DNA of 42,752 nt from Mesorhizobium sp. J18 (lineage in GTDB: Bacteria > Pseudomonadota > Alphaproteobacteria > Rhizobiales > Rhizobiaceae). The stretch covers positions 51,724-94,475 of the forward strand of contig NZ_VLJP01000023.1 of the NCBI RefSeq assembly GCF_007829525.1, read 5' to 3'. A program made the translations under genes and the position numbers. The notes beneath the pieces are model-generated. The model had not been told where the DNA came from, made no database searches, and saw nothing but the letters and a program-made list of their open reading frames with translations. Positions 35,549 to 42,752 of the stretch are shown in pieces (the first letter of the stretch is position 1; each line of letters starts with the position of its first letter).

Positions 35549-35923
35549 TCAGTCTTCGTAAGTTTCCAACCCGGAGATGGCATCGGCGTCAGCATTCAAG
35601 ACAAAGCGGCTTTCCGTCATTTCGAACTGGTCGAACGGAACGATGATGTCGCCTGTCTGGCCGTAACCGGCGCTGTCGTCGAAATCGATGACCAGGGCCG
35701 TTGGTGTCGTCGCATCCGTACCTATCACTTCTTCGACTTCGGCGATGCGTTTGCCCGCAGCGTCATAGATATCCAGTTCCTCCATCTCGTCGGCGGTGAG
35801 ATTGAATGGCGCCACCAAAATGTCGTCGTTGATTTCGACCCATTTGGTTTGCGCGGATGCGGTGCCACTTAACAGCGATGCGGCGATCATGGCGGTAATG
35901 GCAGGGAAAGGATTTAATATCAT
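35549..35923 (-). CDS. Secreted PRC-barrel-like protein
   Basis: This 124-residue protein has a signal peptide (MILNPFPAITAMIAASLLSG, cleavage near ASA-QTK) and an acidic mature part with the PRC-barrel-like pattern LDIYDAAGKRIAEVEEVIG, then TALVIDFDDSAGYGQTGDIIVPFDQF. PRC-barrels are small beta folds found in RimM and photosynthetic reaction centre H; exported rhizobial members have no clear role. The ATG at 35923 has GGAG seven bases upstream; a longer frame to 35950 has none. It stands alone between alaS (convergent) and the GST pseudogene. Confidence 0.82.
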   Translation of the reverse strand: MILNPFPAITAMIAASLLSGTASAQTKWVEINDDILVAPFNLTADEMEELDIYDAAGKRIAEVEEVIGTDATTPTALVIDFDDSAGYGQTGDIIVPFDQFEMTESRFVLNADADAISGLETYED

Positions 35924-36002
35924 GGCGTAACTCCATCCACAGTCAGACAACGCCTACGACCTTGGATCGTTCTATCCTGGTTTCAAGAAATTTGGGCCGG
36001 CA

Positions 36003-36448
36003 TCAGCTTTTCGGCTCGCTGGCGACAAAGCTCGGCAGCGTGGAAATGCAAGTCTGCGCGACGGGGAGGGCGGATGCAATCCTCGTCTCGTCGGGGTTTT
36101 CCCCTCCTTGGGCTTGAAAACCCGCTCGACATAGATGCCCCATACCATCGATCGGTATGCATAGGCATCGAGTAGACAGATGATCTGTTTCAGTCGCGCT
36201 CGCTGCTGCGGAGCCGACGGCTGCAGTGGCTGCCCTTCGAAAGCCTCGTCGACATAGCGTGCGATCGCCGAGGTTTCGAAGAGACAGAAGCCGTCATACT
36301 CCAAAGCGCGTACCAGTCGGGTGGGCCGTCGGAGAGAAGATGTCGACGGGGACCAGTTCGTGATCGACGTCCTTTCGAGCAGCACAAGCCGCGCGATGCG
36401 TATATAGACGCTGTAGTCGGCGCCAAACAGGCGCGGCTTGCTGCTCAT
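36003..36448 (-). pseudogene. Glutathione S-transferase pseudogene, frameshifted
   Basis: The frame starting at 36448 begins like a GST (MSSKPRLFGADYSVYIRIAR, LVLLE), then becomes nonsense. The GST reading continues in a second frame (DVDHELVPVDIF) after a one-base shift near 36371-36376. A third frame (DGPPDWYA) follows, and then the first frame returns at ALEYDGFCLFETSAIARYVD, with the usual HPFGRIP segment missing, so a small deletion lies near 36303-36310. Another shift within GGGGAAAACCCC near 36094-36104 switches to PDETRIASALPVAQTCISTL, which ends at a TGA at 36003. About a third of the normal helical domain is absent. The broken gene lies 8 bases from the end of icd. Confidence 0.85.
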
Positions 36449-36456
36449 TGCCGATG

Positions 36457-37668
36457 TCAGGCCATCGCCCTCTGCAGGTTCTCGTCGATCTTGTCGAGGA
36501 AACCGGTTGTCGAAAGCCAGGGCTGGTCCGCGCCGATCAGGAGCGCCAGGTCCTTGGTCATGAAGCCGGACTCTACCGTCTGGATGCAGACCTTTTCTAG
36601 TGTATCGGCGAATTTGGCCAGTTCCGCATTGTTGTCGAGCTTGGCGCGATGGGCGAGGCCGCGCGTCCAGGCGAAGATCGAAGCGATGGAGTTGGTCGAG
36701 GTCTCCTCGCCCTTTTGGTGCTGGCGATAGTGACGGGTCACTGTGCCATGCGCGGCTTCGGCTTCGACGGTCTTGCCGTCCGGCGTCATGAGAACCGAGG
36801 TCATCAGGCCGAGTGAGCCGAAGCCCTGCGCCACCGTGTCGGACTGTACGTCACCGTCATAGTTCTTGCAGGCCCAGACATAGCCGCCGGACCATTTCAG
36901 GCTGGAGGCCACCATGTCGTCGATCAGGCGATGCTCGTACCAGATCTTCTTTTCCTTGAACTTGGCTTCGAACTCGGCCTCGTAGATCTCCTGGAAGATG
37001 TCCTTGAAGCGTCCGTCATAGGCCTTGAGGATCGTGTTCTTGGTCGACAGATAGACCGGATAGCCGCGCTGCAGGCCATAATTGAAAGAGGCGCGGGCAA
37101 AATCACGGATGGAATCGTCCAGATTGTACATGGCCATGGACACGCCCGAGCCCGGAGCGTCGAATACATCATGCTCGATAACCTGGCCGTCCTCACCGAC
37201 GAACTTGATCGTGAGCTTGCCCTTGCCGGGAAACTTGAAATCGGTGGCACGGTACTGGTCGCCGAAGGCGTGACGACCGACGATGATCGGCTTGGTCCAG
37301 CCCGGCACCAGGCGAGGCACGTTCTGGCAGATGATAGGCTCGCGGAAGATCACGCCGCCGAGTATGTTGCGGATCGTGCCGTTGGGTGACTTCCACATCT
37401 TCTTGAGGCCGAATTCCTCGACGCGTGCCTCGTCCGGCGTGATGGTGGCGCATTTCACGCCGACGCCATGCTCCTTGATCGCATTGGCGGCATCGATGGT
37501 CACCTGATCGTCGGTGGCGTCCCGGTTCTCTATGCCGAGATCGAAATATTTCAGGTCGATGTCGAGATAGGGGTGGATCAGCTTATCCTTGATGAACTGC
37601 CAGATGATGCGGGTCATCTCGTCTCCGTCGAGTTCGACGACAGGGTTTTCGACCTTGATCTTCGCCAT
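36457..37668 (-). CDS. icd: NADP-dependent isocitrate dehydrogenase
   Basis: This 403-residue TCA-cycle enzyme oxidises isocitrate to 2-oxoglutarate and CO2 with NADP. It belongs to the eukaryote-like dimeric class common in rhizobia: [33 protein letters not shown] (substrate Ser/Asn loop), [37 protein letters not shown], and the NADP region [17 protein letters not shown]. Length is normal. The ATG at 37668 has GAGG about eight bases upstream. A perfect 7-base inverted repeat (37720-37735) sits in the leader. It is divergent from the trmJ-like gene. Confidence 0.98.
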   Translation of the reverse strand: MAKIKVENPVVELDGDEMTRIIWQFIKDKLIHPYLDIDLKYFDLGIENRDATDDQVTIDAANAIKEHGVGVKCATITPDEARVEEFGLKKMWKSPNGTIRNILGGVIFREPIICQNVPRLVPGWTKPIIVGRHAFGDQYRATDFKFPGKGKLTIKFVGEDGQVIEHDVFDAPGSGVSMAMYNLDDSIRDFARASFNYGLQRGYPVYLSTKNTILKAYDGRFKDIFQEIYEAEFEAKFKEKKIWYEHRLIDDMVASSLKWSGGYVWACKNYDGDVQSDTVAQGFGSLGLMTSVLMTPDGKTVEAEAAHGTVTRHYRQHQKGEETSTNSIASIFAWTRGLAHRAKLDNNAELAKFADTLEKVCIQTVESGFMTKDLALLIGADQPWLSTTGFLDKIDENLQRAMA

Positions 37669-37980
37669 AAGAAGTGCCTCGTTTCTGAAAGGGAACCGGA
37701 GGACCGCGTGGGAGGCTGCGGCCGCAAATGCGGCCCCTATAGCACTGTGCGCCTAGAAGGCAAAGCCGGTGCGGGAGGGCTAATAGCGGAACTGATCAAG
37801 GCTGCGACATGTCCGACAAGGAGTGACGGTTGCCCCTTGCCGAACTGATAACACGACGATGGGTAAGCGTGCGTGTGCCGCGCGGATCCTCACCGCCAGT
37901 TCGTTCATCACGAGCCCCTTCTATTCTCGGCGTGAGTATGGCAGGGACACGCGGCATTGCAACTTCATCGATCGGGCACA
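37669..37980. other. 312-base divergent promoter region between icd and the trmJ-like gene
   Basis: No gene is recognised. On the minus strand TTTGCC and CTATAG, 16 bases apart (about 37737-37764), could form the icd promoter. GGCCGCA-AA-TGCGGCC at 37720-37735 lies in the icd leader. The half nearer the methyltransferase holds only short unsupported frames. Confidence 0.4.
37720..37735. repeat. Perfect inverted repeat in the icd leader
   Basis: GGCCGCA-AA-TGCGGCC has perfect 7-base arms and a 2-base centre, 52 bases before the icd start. It could be a hairpin in the icd 5' leader or a dimeric protein site. Confidence 0.5.
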
Positions 37981-38823
37981 ATGGCAGGCACGGACCGCGA
38001 GCGCGAAATGATCCAGGAGGGGCCGGCGATCATCCTCGTCGAGCCGCAACTCGGCGAAAATATCGGCATGGTCGCCCGCGCAATGGCGAATTTCGGCCTG
38101 GTTGAATTGCGCTTGGTGAATCCGCGCGACGGATGGCCGAATGAGAAGGCAAGGGCGGCGGCCAGCCGTGCTGATCATGTGATCGACGGCACAGTGGTAT
38201 TTGCCGACCTGCGAGATGCTGTTGCCGACCTGAATTTCGTCTACGCAACGACGGCGCGGCTGCGCGACAATTTCAAGCCGGTGCGCGGGCCGGTCGAGGC
38301 AGGGCGTGTCCTTCGTGCCCGTTTTTCAGCCGGTGAGAAGACTGGCATTCTCTTTGGCCGTGAGCGCTTCGGCCTTTACAACGAGGAGGTCGGACTGGCT
38401 GACGAGATCGTGACTTTCCCGGTCAATCCGGCCTTTGCCTCCCTCAATATCGCGCAGGCCGTGCTGCTGATGTCCTACGAATGGATGAAGAGCGGTCTTG
38501 CCTCCGAAACCAGCACGGCCTTTTCGAGCCCGGACATTCATCCGGCACCCAAGCAGGCGCTTCATGGCTTCCTTGAGCATCTGGAAGATGCGCTGGAGGC
38601 AAGAGGTTATTTCCGGCCGGCGACGAAGAAGCCCAAGATGGTTGACAATCTGCGCGCCGTGCTGACGCGTCCGAGCTTTACCGAGGCCGAGATCAAGGTT
38701 CTGCGTGGCGTCCTGGCGTCGCTCGACTATTTCACGCCCAAAGAGCCGCGCGGCTCCGGCTATCCCGAGCGCAAGGCGCAAGCGGACCGCGCTGCGGAAA
38801 AACGGCGAGGCGAGGAAGATTAG
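37981..38823 (+). CDS. trmJ: TrmJ-type tRNA 2'-O-methyltransferase (SPOUT family)
   Basis: This 280-residue SPOUT methyltransferase probably makes the 2'-O-methyl group at position 32 of several tRNAs, using S-adenosylmethionine bound in a knot. It has motif 1 ILVEPQLGENIGMVARAMAN, LVNPRDGWPNEKA, motif 2 GILFGRERFGLYNEEV, and motif 3 PAFASLNIAQAVLLMSYEW, followed by a helical C-terminal extension. A TTG start at 37957 is open, but the ATG at 37981 matches homologues best; its ribosome site is weak. coaD follows after 81 bases. Confidence 0.92.
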   Translation: MAGTDREREMIQEGPAIILVEPQLGENIGMVARAMANFGLVELRLVNPRDGWPNEKARAAASRADHVIDGTVVFADLRDAVADLNFVYATTARLRDNFKPVRGPVEAGRVLRARFSAGEKTGILFGRERFGLYNEEVGLADEIVTFPVNPAFASLNIAQAVLLMSYEWMKSGLASETSTAFSSPDIHPAPKQALHGFLEHLEDALEARGYFRPATKKPKMVDNLRAVLTRPSFTEAEIKVLRGVLASLDYFTPKEPRGSGYPERKAQADRAAEKRRGEED

Positions 38824-38904
38824 CCCTCTGGCGAACCATGGCTGAGAGCGCCGAGGCGATCTATGCGAATTGCCATTGTCCCGCAGGGCGGATAGAAGCG
38901 GACC

Positions 38905-39405
38905 ATGAAAGAACGTATTGCCTTCTATGCTGGGTCATTCGACCCGTTGACCAACGGCCATCTCGACGTGCTCAAGGCGGCATTGACGATTGCTGATATC
39001 GTCTATGTCGGTATCGGCCTACAGGCTTCGAAAACGCCGCTTTTCAGTTTGGAGGACCGCGTTGCCCTCATTGAGAAATCGGCGGCGGATGAATTGGGCG
39101 AGGATGCGAACCGCATCCGTGTGGTTTCCTTTAAGGGTCTGCTGATCGAAGCGGCGCGCCAGCACGGCGCCACGATCATGATCCGCGGCCTGCGTGACGG
39201 CACGGATCTCGACTACGAGATGCAGATGGCCGGCATGAACGAGACCATGGCACCGGAATTGCAGACCGTATTTCTGCCGGCGAGCCCTTCAGTCCGAACG
39301 ATTACCGCCACACTTGTGCGCCAGATCGCCTCCATGGGCGGTGATATACGACCTTTCGTGCCCAAGGTCGTCGCAGACGCTCTGAAGGCGAAATTCGCGT
39401 CCTGA
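38905..39405 (+). CDS. coaD: Phosphopantetheine adenylyltransferase
   Basis: This 166-residue enzyme catalyses the fourth step of coenzyme A synthesis, joining 4'-phosphopantetheine to AMP from ATP. It has the T/HxGH nucleotidyltransferase motif in [17 protein letters not shown] (His at about residue 18), [21 protein letters not shown], the [12 protein letters not shown] pocket and the ATP loop [15 protein letters not shown]. Length is normal. It opens a run of tightly spaced plus-strand genes to tgt (gaps of 6 to 25 bases and overlaps), typical of a rhizobial operon. Confidence 0.98.
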   Translation: MKERIAFYAGSFDPLTNGHLDVLKAALTIADIVYVGIGLQASKTPLFSLEDRVALIEKSAADELGEDANRIRVVSFKGLLIEAARQHGATIMIRGLRDGTDLDYEMQMAGMNETMAPELQTVFLPASPSVRTITATLVRQIASMGGDIRPFVPKVVADALKAKFAS

Positions 39406-39430
39406 AAAGACAAACAGGGAGTTTCATTCG

Positions 39431-40018
39431 ATGCAGCTTTCCAGGCTTGCTTCATCGCTGCTCGTTGCGGCTGGAGTCCTCGTCGGTGCTGGTTTGGCCC
39501 AGGCCGCCGATCCGGAAAACACCATGATCATCAAACTCAAGGACGGCGAAGTCGTCATCGCTCTGCGGCCAGATCTGGCGCCCAAGCATATCGAGCAGAT
39601 CAAGGCGCTGGTGCGCGAGGGCGCCTATGACAATGTCGCTTTCCATCGCGTCATAGACGGCTTCATGGCACAGACGGGCGATGTGCAATTCGGGGACATG
39701 GAGGACGGTTATTCACCAGAACGTGCGGGCACAGGGGGCTCTGACAGACCGAACCTGCCGGCGGAATTCTCGCAGGAGAATTTCGTGCGAGGCACTGTAG
39801 GCATGGCCCGCGCCCAGGACCCGAATTCGGCCAATTCACAGTTCTTCATTATGTTCGCGCCGGCTCCATCGCTTGACGGACAGTATACGATCGTCGGCGA
39901 GGTCGAATCGGGAATGGAATTCGTCGACAACATCAAGAAGGGCAATGACGCCATGAACGGCGCCGTACAGAATCCTGACCGCATGATCGACGTGAGCATC
40001 GCGGCCGATTCCCAGTAA
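39431..40018 (+). CDS. Exported cyclophilin-type peptidyl-prolyl isomerase
   Basis: This 195-residue cyclophilin carries a signal peptide (LASSLLVAAGVLVGAGLAQA, cleavage before ADPEN), so it acts in the periplasm. The catalytic core has FHRVIDGFMAQTGDVQFG, RGTVGMARAQDPNSANSQFF and IVGEVESGMEFVDNI. The Trp that gives eukaryotic cyclophilins cyclosporin sensitivity is absent, as in most bacterial forms. The ATG at 39431 has GGGAG nine bases upstream. It is followed 22 bases later by a cytosolic paralogue that shares the same core, so the pair is a tandem duplication split between two compartments. Confidence 0.95.
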   Translation: MQLSRLASSLLVAAGVLVGAGLAQAADPENTMIIKLKDGEVVIALRPDLAPKHIEQIKALVREGAYDNVAFHRVIDGFMAQTGDVQFGDMEDGYSPERAGTGGSDRPNLPAEFSQENFVRGTVGMARAQDPNSANSQFFIMFAPAPSLDGQYTIVGEVESGMEFVDNIKKGNDAMNGAVQNPDRMIDVSIAADSQ

Positions 40019-40040
40019 CACGAACAGAAGGATAACAGCG

Positions 40041-40550
40041 ATGGCCGAGATCAAGGATCCCGAAAACACTCTCATTCTCGAGACGACCAAGGGCAAGGTG
40101 GTGATAGAGATGCTGCCCGACCTTGCGCCGAAGCATGTCGAGCGCATCAAGGAACTCGCCCGCGAAAAGGCCTATGACGGCGTGGTTTTTCATCGCGTCA
40201 TAGACGGCTTCATGGCGCAGACGGGCGACGTGCGCTATGGCAAGACTGACTCAAAGTCCTTCAATCAGGCGCGTGCCGGTATGGGAGGTTCCGACAAGCC
40301 GGACCTGCCCGCGGAATTCTCGAATATGAGTCATGTGCGTGGCACTTGCTCTATGGCCCGCTCGCAGAATCCGAATTCAGCCAACTCGCAGTTCTTCATC
40401 TGCTTTGAAGATGCTCCCTGGCTCAACAGGCAGTATTCCGTCTGGGGGCAGGTGATCGAAGGCATGGACAATGTCGACCAGATCAAGCGCGGCGAACCTG
40501 TGAAAGATCCTGATCAGATCGTTTCGATGCGCGTCGCTGCTGACATCTGA
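40041..40550 (+). CDS. Cytoplasmic cyclophilin-type peptidyl-prolyl isomerase
   Basis: This 169-residue cyclophilin has no signal peptide, so it is cytosolic. It repeats the core of the preceding gene: DPENTLILETTKGKVVIEML, DLAPKHVERIKELAREKAYD, FHRVIDGFMAQTGDVRYG, CSMARSQNPNSANSQFFICF and the end DQIKRGEPVKDPDQ. It speeds cis/trans change at proline during folding. Start and spacing fit the operon (AAGGAT eight to nine bases upstream of the ATG). Confidence 0.95.
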   Translation: MAEIKDPENTLILETTKGKVVIEMLPDLAPKHVERIKELAREKAYDGVVFHRVIDGFMAQTGDVRYGKTDSKSFNQARAGMGGSDKPDLPAEFSNMSHVRGTCSMARSQNPNSANSQFFICFEDAPWLNRQYSVWGQVIEGMDNVDQIKRGEPVKDPDQIVSMRVAADI

Positions 40551-40556
40551 GCGACA

Positions 40557-40943
40557 ATGCGTTTACTGGCAGCCGCTCTCCTGTCGGTCGTCATCCCGGC
40601 GAAAGCTTTGGCGAGCGGCTCTATATCCTGCTCGTCGGAGGACGGGCAGGCTTCCGTCGAACTGACTGTCGGCAGCCTCCCGGTCCTGAAGATCGTGCGG
40701 GCAACCTTGTCGGCAGGCGGGCGGCAGTGGCATACGGATGGTTCCGGCGAAGCGGCGATGGCCATAAGTCAAGCCTTCCAGGACGACGAAACGCTGCGCG
40801 TCGATTTTACCGATCCGAATGTCGAGCGCGTCTTGGCAAAACTGCGCCTGTTCCATGTCGTCGAAGGCAAGGATGCAGCCATGGCCGGCACAGTGCAGGT
40901 GGCCGGCGATGGCGTGTGGCCGCTTGCTTGCATCGGACCTTGA
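40557..40943 (+). CDS. Small secreted protein of unknown function
   Basis: This 128-residue protein starts six bases after the cytosolic cyclophilin and 20 bases before queA. It has a signal peptide (LLAAALLSVVIPAKALASG) and a mature part with two cysteines, one early (SISCSSEDG) and one at the end (WPLACIGP), which could form a disulfide joining the two ends of the fold. The middle is beta-rich (SVELTVGSLPVLKIVRATLS). I do not recognise the family. Its place in the operon between folding enzymes and queuosine genes may be simple co-transcription. Confidence 0.75.
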   Translation: MRLLAAALLSVVIPAKALASGSISCSSEDGQASVELTVGSLPVLKIVRATLSAGGRQWHTDGSGEAAMAISQAFQDDETLRVDFTDPNVERVLAKLRLFHVVEGKDAAMAGTVQVAGDGVWPLACIGP

Positions 40944-40963
40944 TTTTGTGGGCCTAAGAAGCC

Positions 40964-42034
40964 GTGCGCGTTGAGCTTTTCGATTTCCATCTCCCGGAGG
41001 AGCGCATTGCGCTGAGGCCAGCGAGCCCGCGCGATTCCGCGCGCATGCTCGTCATACGCCCGGACGGGCTGGAGGACCGAATCGTTCGCGAGCTTCCTGA
41101 TCTCTTGCGGGCGGGTGATGCGCTCGTATTCAACGATACCAAGGTTATTCCCGCCCAACTTACCGGCCTCAGGAGGCGTGACGGATCCGTTGCCCAGATC
41201 GACGCGATGCTGCATATGCGCGCCGGGCCGGATCGCTGGAAAGCTTTTCTGCGCCCGGCCAAGCGCGTGGCCGAGGGTGAGCGCATACAGTTCGGCCATG
41301 GCGGCAATGCCTGCCTGCTTGGCTCGCTGGACGCCACGGTCGCCGAAAAAGGCGAAGGAGGGGAGGCGCTTCTGGTCTTCGATCTTTCCGGCCCTGCATT
41401 GGACGAGGCGATAGCGGCTGCCGGGCATGTCCCTCTGCCCCCTTACATTGCTGCGCGCCGGCCCGACGACGAGCAGGACTGGGAAGACTACCAGACTATC
41501 TACGCGCGTGAGAAAGGGGCGGTCGCCGCGCCGACAGCGGGCCTGCATTTCACGCCGGAGCTGATGACGGCGTTGGATGCACGCGGCATTGAACGGCATT
41601 TCGTGACACTGCATGTCGGTGCCGGCACGTTCCTGCCGGTCAAGGCGGAGGATACGGCCGACCACAAGATGCATGCGGAAAGCGGCTATGTCAGCGCTAA
41701 CACTGCCGAAGCCCTGAATGCGGTGAAGAAGAGGGGGGGCAGGATAGTCTCAGTCGGCACCACTTCCTTGCGGCTTCTGGAGAGTGCTGCGAACGAGCAG
41801 GGACGGATCAGCGAGTGGTCCGGTGCAACGGACATCTTCATCACACCGGGCTATCGCTTTCGCACGGCCGATATCCTGATGACCAATTTTCACCTGCCGC
41901 GCTCAACCTTGTTCATGCTGGTCTCGGCTTTCTGCGGGCTGGAGACGATGCGCGCTGCCTATGCCCATGCGATTGAAAATAAGTACCGCTTCTATTCCTA
42001 TGGGGATGCAAGCCTCCTTCTCAGGGAGAAGTGA
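40964..42034 (+). CDS. queA: S-adenosylmethionine:tRNA ribosyltransferase-isomerase QueA
   Basis: This 356-residue enzyme adds the cyclopentenediol precursor from S-adenosylmethionine to preQ1 in tRNA, giving epoxyqueuosine. It has [22 protein letters not shown] at the start, [47 protein letters not shown] and [19 protein letters not shown]. It starts with GTG at 40964. Two bases after its stop-plus-A comes the small gene that runs into tgt, so queA, the small gene and tgt form a translationally linked set. Confidence 0.98.
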   Translation: MRVELFDFHLPEERIALRPASPRDSARMLVIRPDGLEDRIVRELPDLLRAGDALVFNDTKVIPAQLTGLRRRDGSVAQIDAMLHMRAGPDRWKAFLRPAKRVAEGERIQFGHGGNACLLGSLDATVAEKGEGGEALLVFDLSGPALDEAIAAAGHVPLPPYIAARRPDDEQDWEDYQTIYAREKGAVAAPTAGLHFTPELMTALDARGIERHFVTLHVGAGTFLPVKAEDTADHKMHAESGYVSANTAEALNAVKKRGGRIVSVGTTSLRLLESAANEQGRISEWSGATDIFITPGYRFRTADILMTNFHLPRSTLFMLVSAFCGLETMRAAYAHAIENKYRFYSYGDASLLLREK

Positions 42035-42035
42035 A

Positions 42036-42305
42036 ATGGACGAAGATCTGAACGGCATGGATCGCATGGCGCTGATAGCCGAGGTCAAAAGGCTGCGTGC
42101 GGGAATTCGCACGCATCGAGATTCGACAGGTCATGAGCTTTGCTGGCATCAACCCGATCTGTGGGCTCTTCTGCCAGAACAAACTGAGCCTTCCATAGCG
42201 GTGCCGCCATGGCCGAAATTCATGCGCGGTTGCATCCGTTATCGCCAATCCCTCGATGAACAGGCGCCCAATGCGGCTGTCCATGACAAAGAATTCGATG
42301 GCTGA
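42036..42305 (+). CDS. Small conserved-looking protein between queA and tgt, function unknown
   Basis: This 89-residue protein starts one base after the queA stop, behind GGGAGAAGTGAA, and overlaps the tgt start by eight bases. A short helix-like N-terminus ([14 protein letters not shown]) precedes a motif-rich middle: [20 protein letters not shown], then [19 protein letters not shown], with two Cys, two His and four Trp. The HRD-x3-GH-x-LCW pattern recalls a family of small uncharacterised bacterial proteins, but no function is known to me. Strong Trp/His/Cys content suggests a structured or metal-binding domain. Linkage to the queuosine enzymes is the only clue to role. Confidence 0.82.
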   Translation: MDEDLNGMDRMALIAEVKRLRAGIRTHRDSTGHELCWHQPDLWALLPEQTEPSIAVPPWPKFMRGCIRYRQSLDEQAPNAAVHDKEFDG

Positions 42306-42752
42306 CGCATTCTCCTTCCGCGTGATAGCCACCGATAGCAAGGCGCGTCGCGGTGAGATCACCATGCCGCGCGGTACGGTACGTACGCCGGCTTTCATGC
42401 CGGTCGGCACCGGCGGCACGGTCAAGGCCATGTATATGGATCAGGTGCGGGCGCTGGGTTCCGACATCATTCTCGGCAACACCTATCACCTGATGCTGCG
42501 GCCCGGTGCCGAGCGCGTGGCCCGACTCGGCGGCCTGCACGAATTCGCGCGCTGGCGCTATCCGATCCTGACCGATTCCGGTGGCTTCCAGGTCATGTCG
42601 CTGGCGCAGTTGCGCAAAATCAATGAGAAGGGCGTCACCTTCCGCTCGCATGTCGACGGTCATGTCTACGAGATGTCGCCCGAGCGCTCCATCGAGATCC
42701 AGGGGCTTTTGGACTCCGACATCCAGATGCAGCTTGACGAGTGCGTGCGGCT
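42298..42752 (+). CDS. tgt: Queuine/preQ1 tRNA-ribosyltransferase, C-terminal part cut by window edge
   Basis: The first 151 codons of tRNA-guanine transglycosylase are present. This enzyme swaps guanine for preQ1 at the wobble base of tRNAs with GUN anticodons, the step before QueA. Seen motifs are [40 protein letters not shown] and [12 protein letters not shown], which holds the catalytic-site Asp. The second Asp and the zinc site lie past the window end. The ATG at 42298 overlaps the small preceding gene by eight bases. Confidence 0.97.
   Translation, partial: MADAFSFRVIATDSKARRGEITMPRGTVRTPAFMPVGTGGTVKAMYMDQVRALGSDIILGNTYHLMLRPGAERVARLGGLHEFARWRYPILTDSGGFQVMSLAQLRKINEKGVTFRSHVDGHVYEMSPERSIEIQGLLDSDIQMQLDECVR

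Overview
The window is a GC-rich, densely packed chromosomal segment from an alphaproteobacterium of the Hyphomicrobiales (Rhizobiales), most likely near the Phyllobacteriaceae/Brucella group. Protein wording and gene order (nifS-like desulfurase-sufB-sufC-sufD-sufS-sufT-sufA; recA-alaS-icd; coaD-ppi-ppi-queA-tgt; a rhizobial Irr-type iron box) support this. The assignment rests on recalled family knowledge, not a search. No phage, insertion sequence, integrase or CRISPR array was seen. Both ends cut genes: gamma-glutamyltransferase on the left and tgt on the right.

Layout. 1-2.5 kb (minus): ggt (partial), lipB, bcp. 2.6-6.0 kb (plus): a 1136-residue AsmA/YhdP-like envelope protein, convergent with tyrS. 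7.4-9.2 kb: anmK, convergent with an alpha/beta hydrolase. 9.4-16.8 kb: an eight-gene Fe-S assembly operon with two different cysteine desulfurases and a small dimeric-barrel-like protein between sufB and sufC. The 230-base promoter region before it holds a near-consensus Irr box, an adjacent dyad that also fits TGA-N9-TCA, and a 16-base perfect palindrome. 16.9-20.2 kb: a GFA-like zinc protein, a TfoX-N protein, an RhlE-like helicase and NAD kinase. 20.25-20.72 kb: tRNA-Thr(UGU) and tRNA-Leu(GAG), both minus, with a terminator between them. 21.0-22.9 kb: a small secreted protein, a strong terminator and mgtE.

22.9-30.4 kb is the most accessory-looking part. It has an MFS transporter divergent from a LiuR-type MerR regulator with a LiuR-like operator between them. 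It also holds an ICMT-like methyltransferase overlapping a DUF1624 membrane protein with a cysteine-rich tail, an aldo/keto reductase, a second MFS transporter, a tandem-duplicated DUF1428 protein, and a GST divergent from a MarR regulator with a palindromic site between them. 30.6-38.8 kb: an OmpA-like lipoprotein, recA with an SOS-box-like site, alaS, a PRC-barrel-like secreted protein, a frameshifted GST pseudogene, icd and a TrmJ-type methyltransferase. 38.9-42.7 kb: coaD, two cyclophilins (one exported, one cytosolic), a small secreted protein, queA, a small protein of unknown function and tgt.

Most of the window is conserved housekeeping, and I do not see a clear new multi-gene system. 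The best leads are the small extra gene and layered iron control of the suf operon, the unknown gene translationally linked between queA and tgt, the orphan LiuR-type regulator/transporter pair, the ICMT/DUF1624-Cys-tail pair, and the internally duplicated DUF1428 protein.
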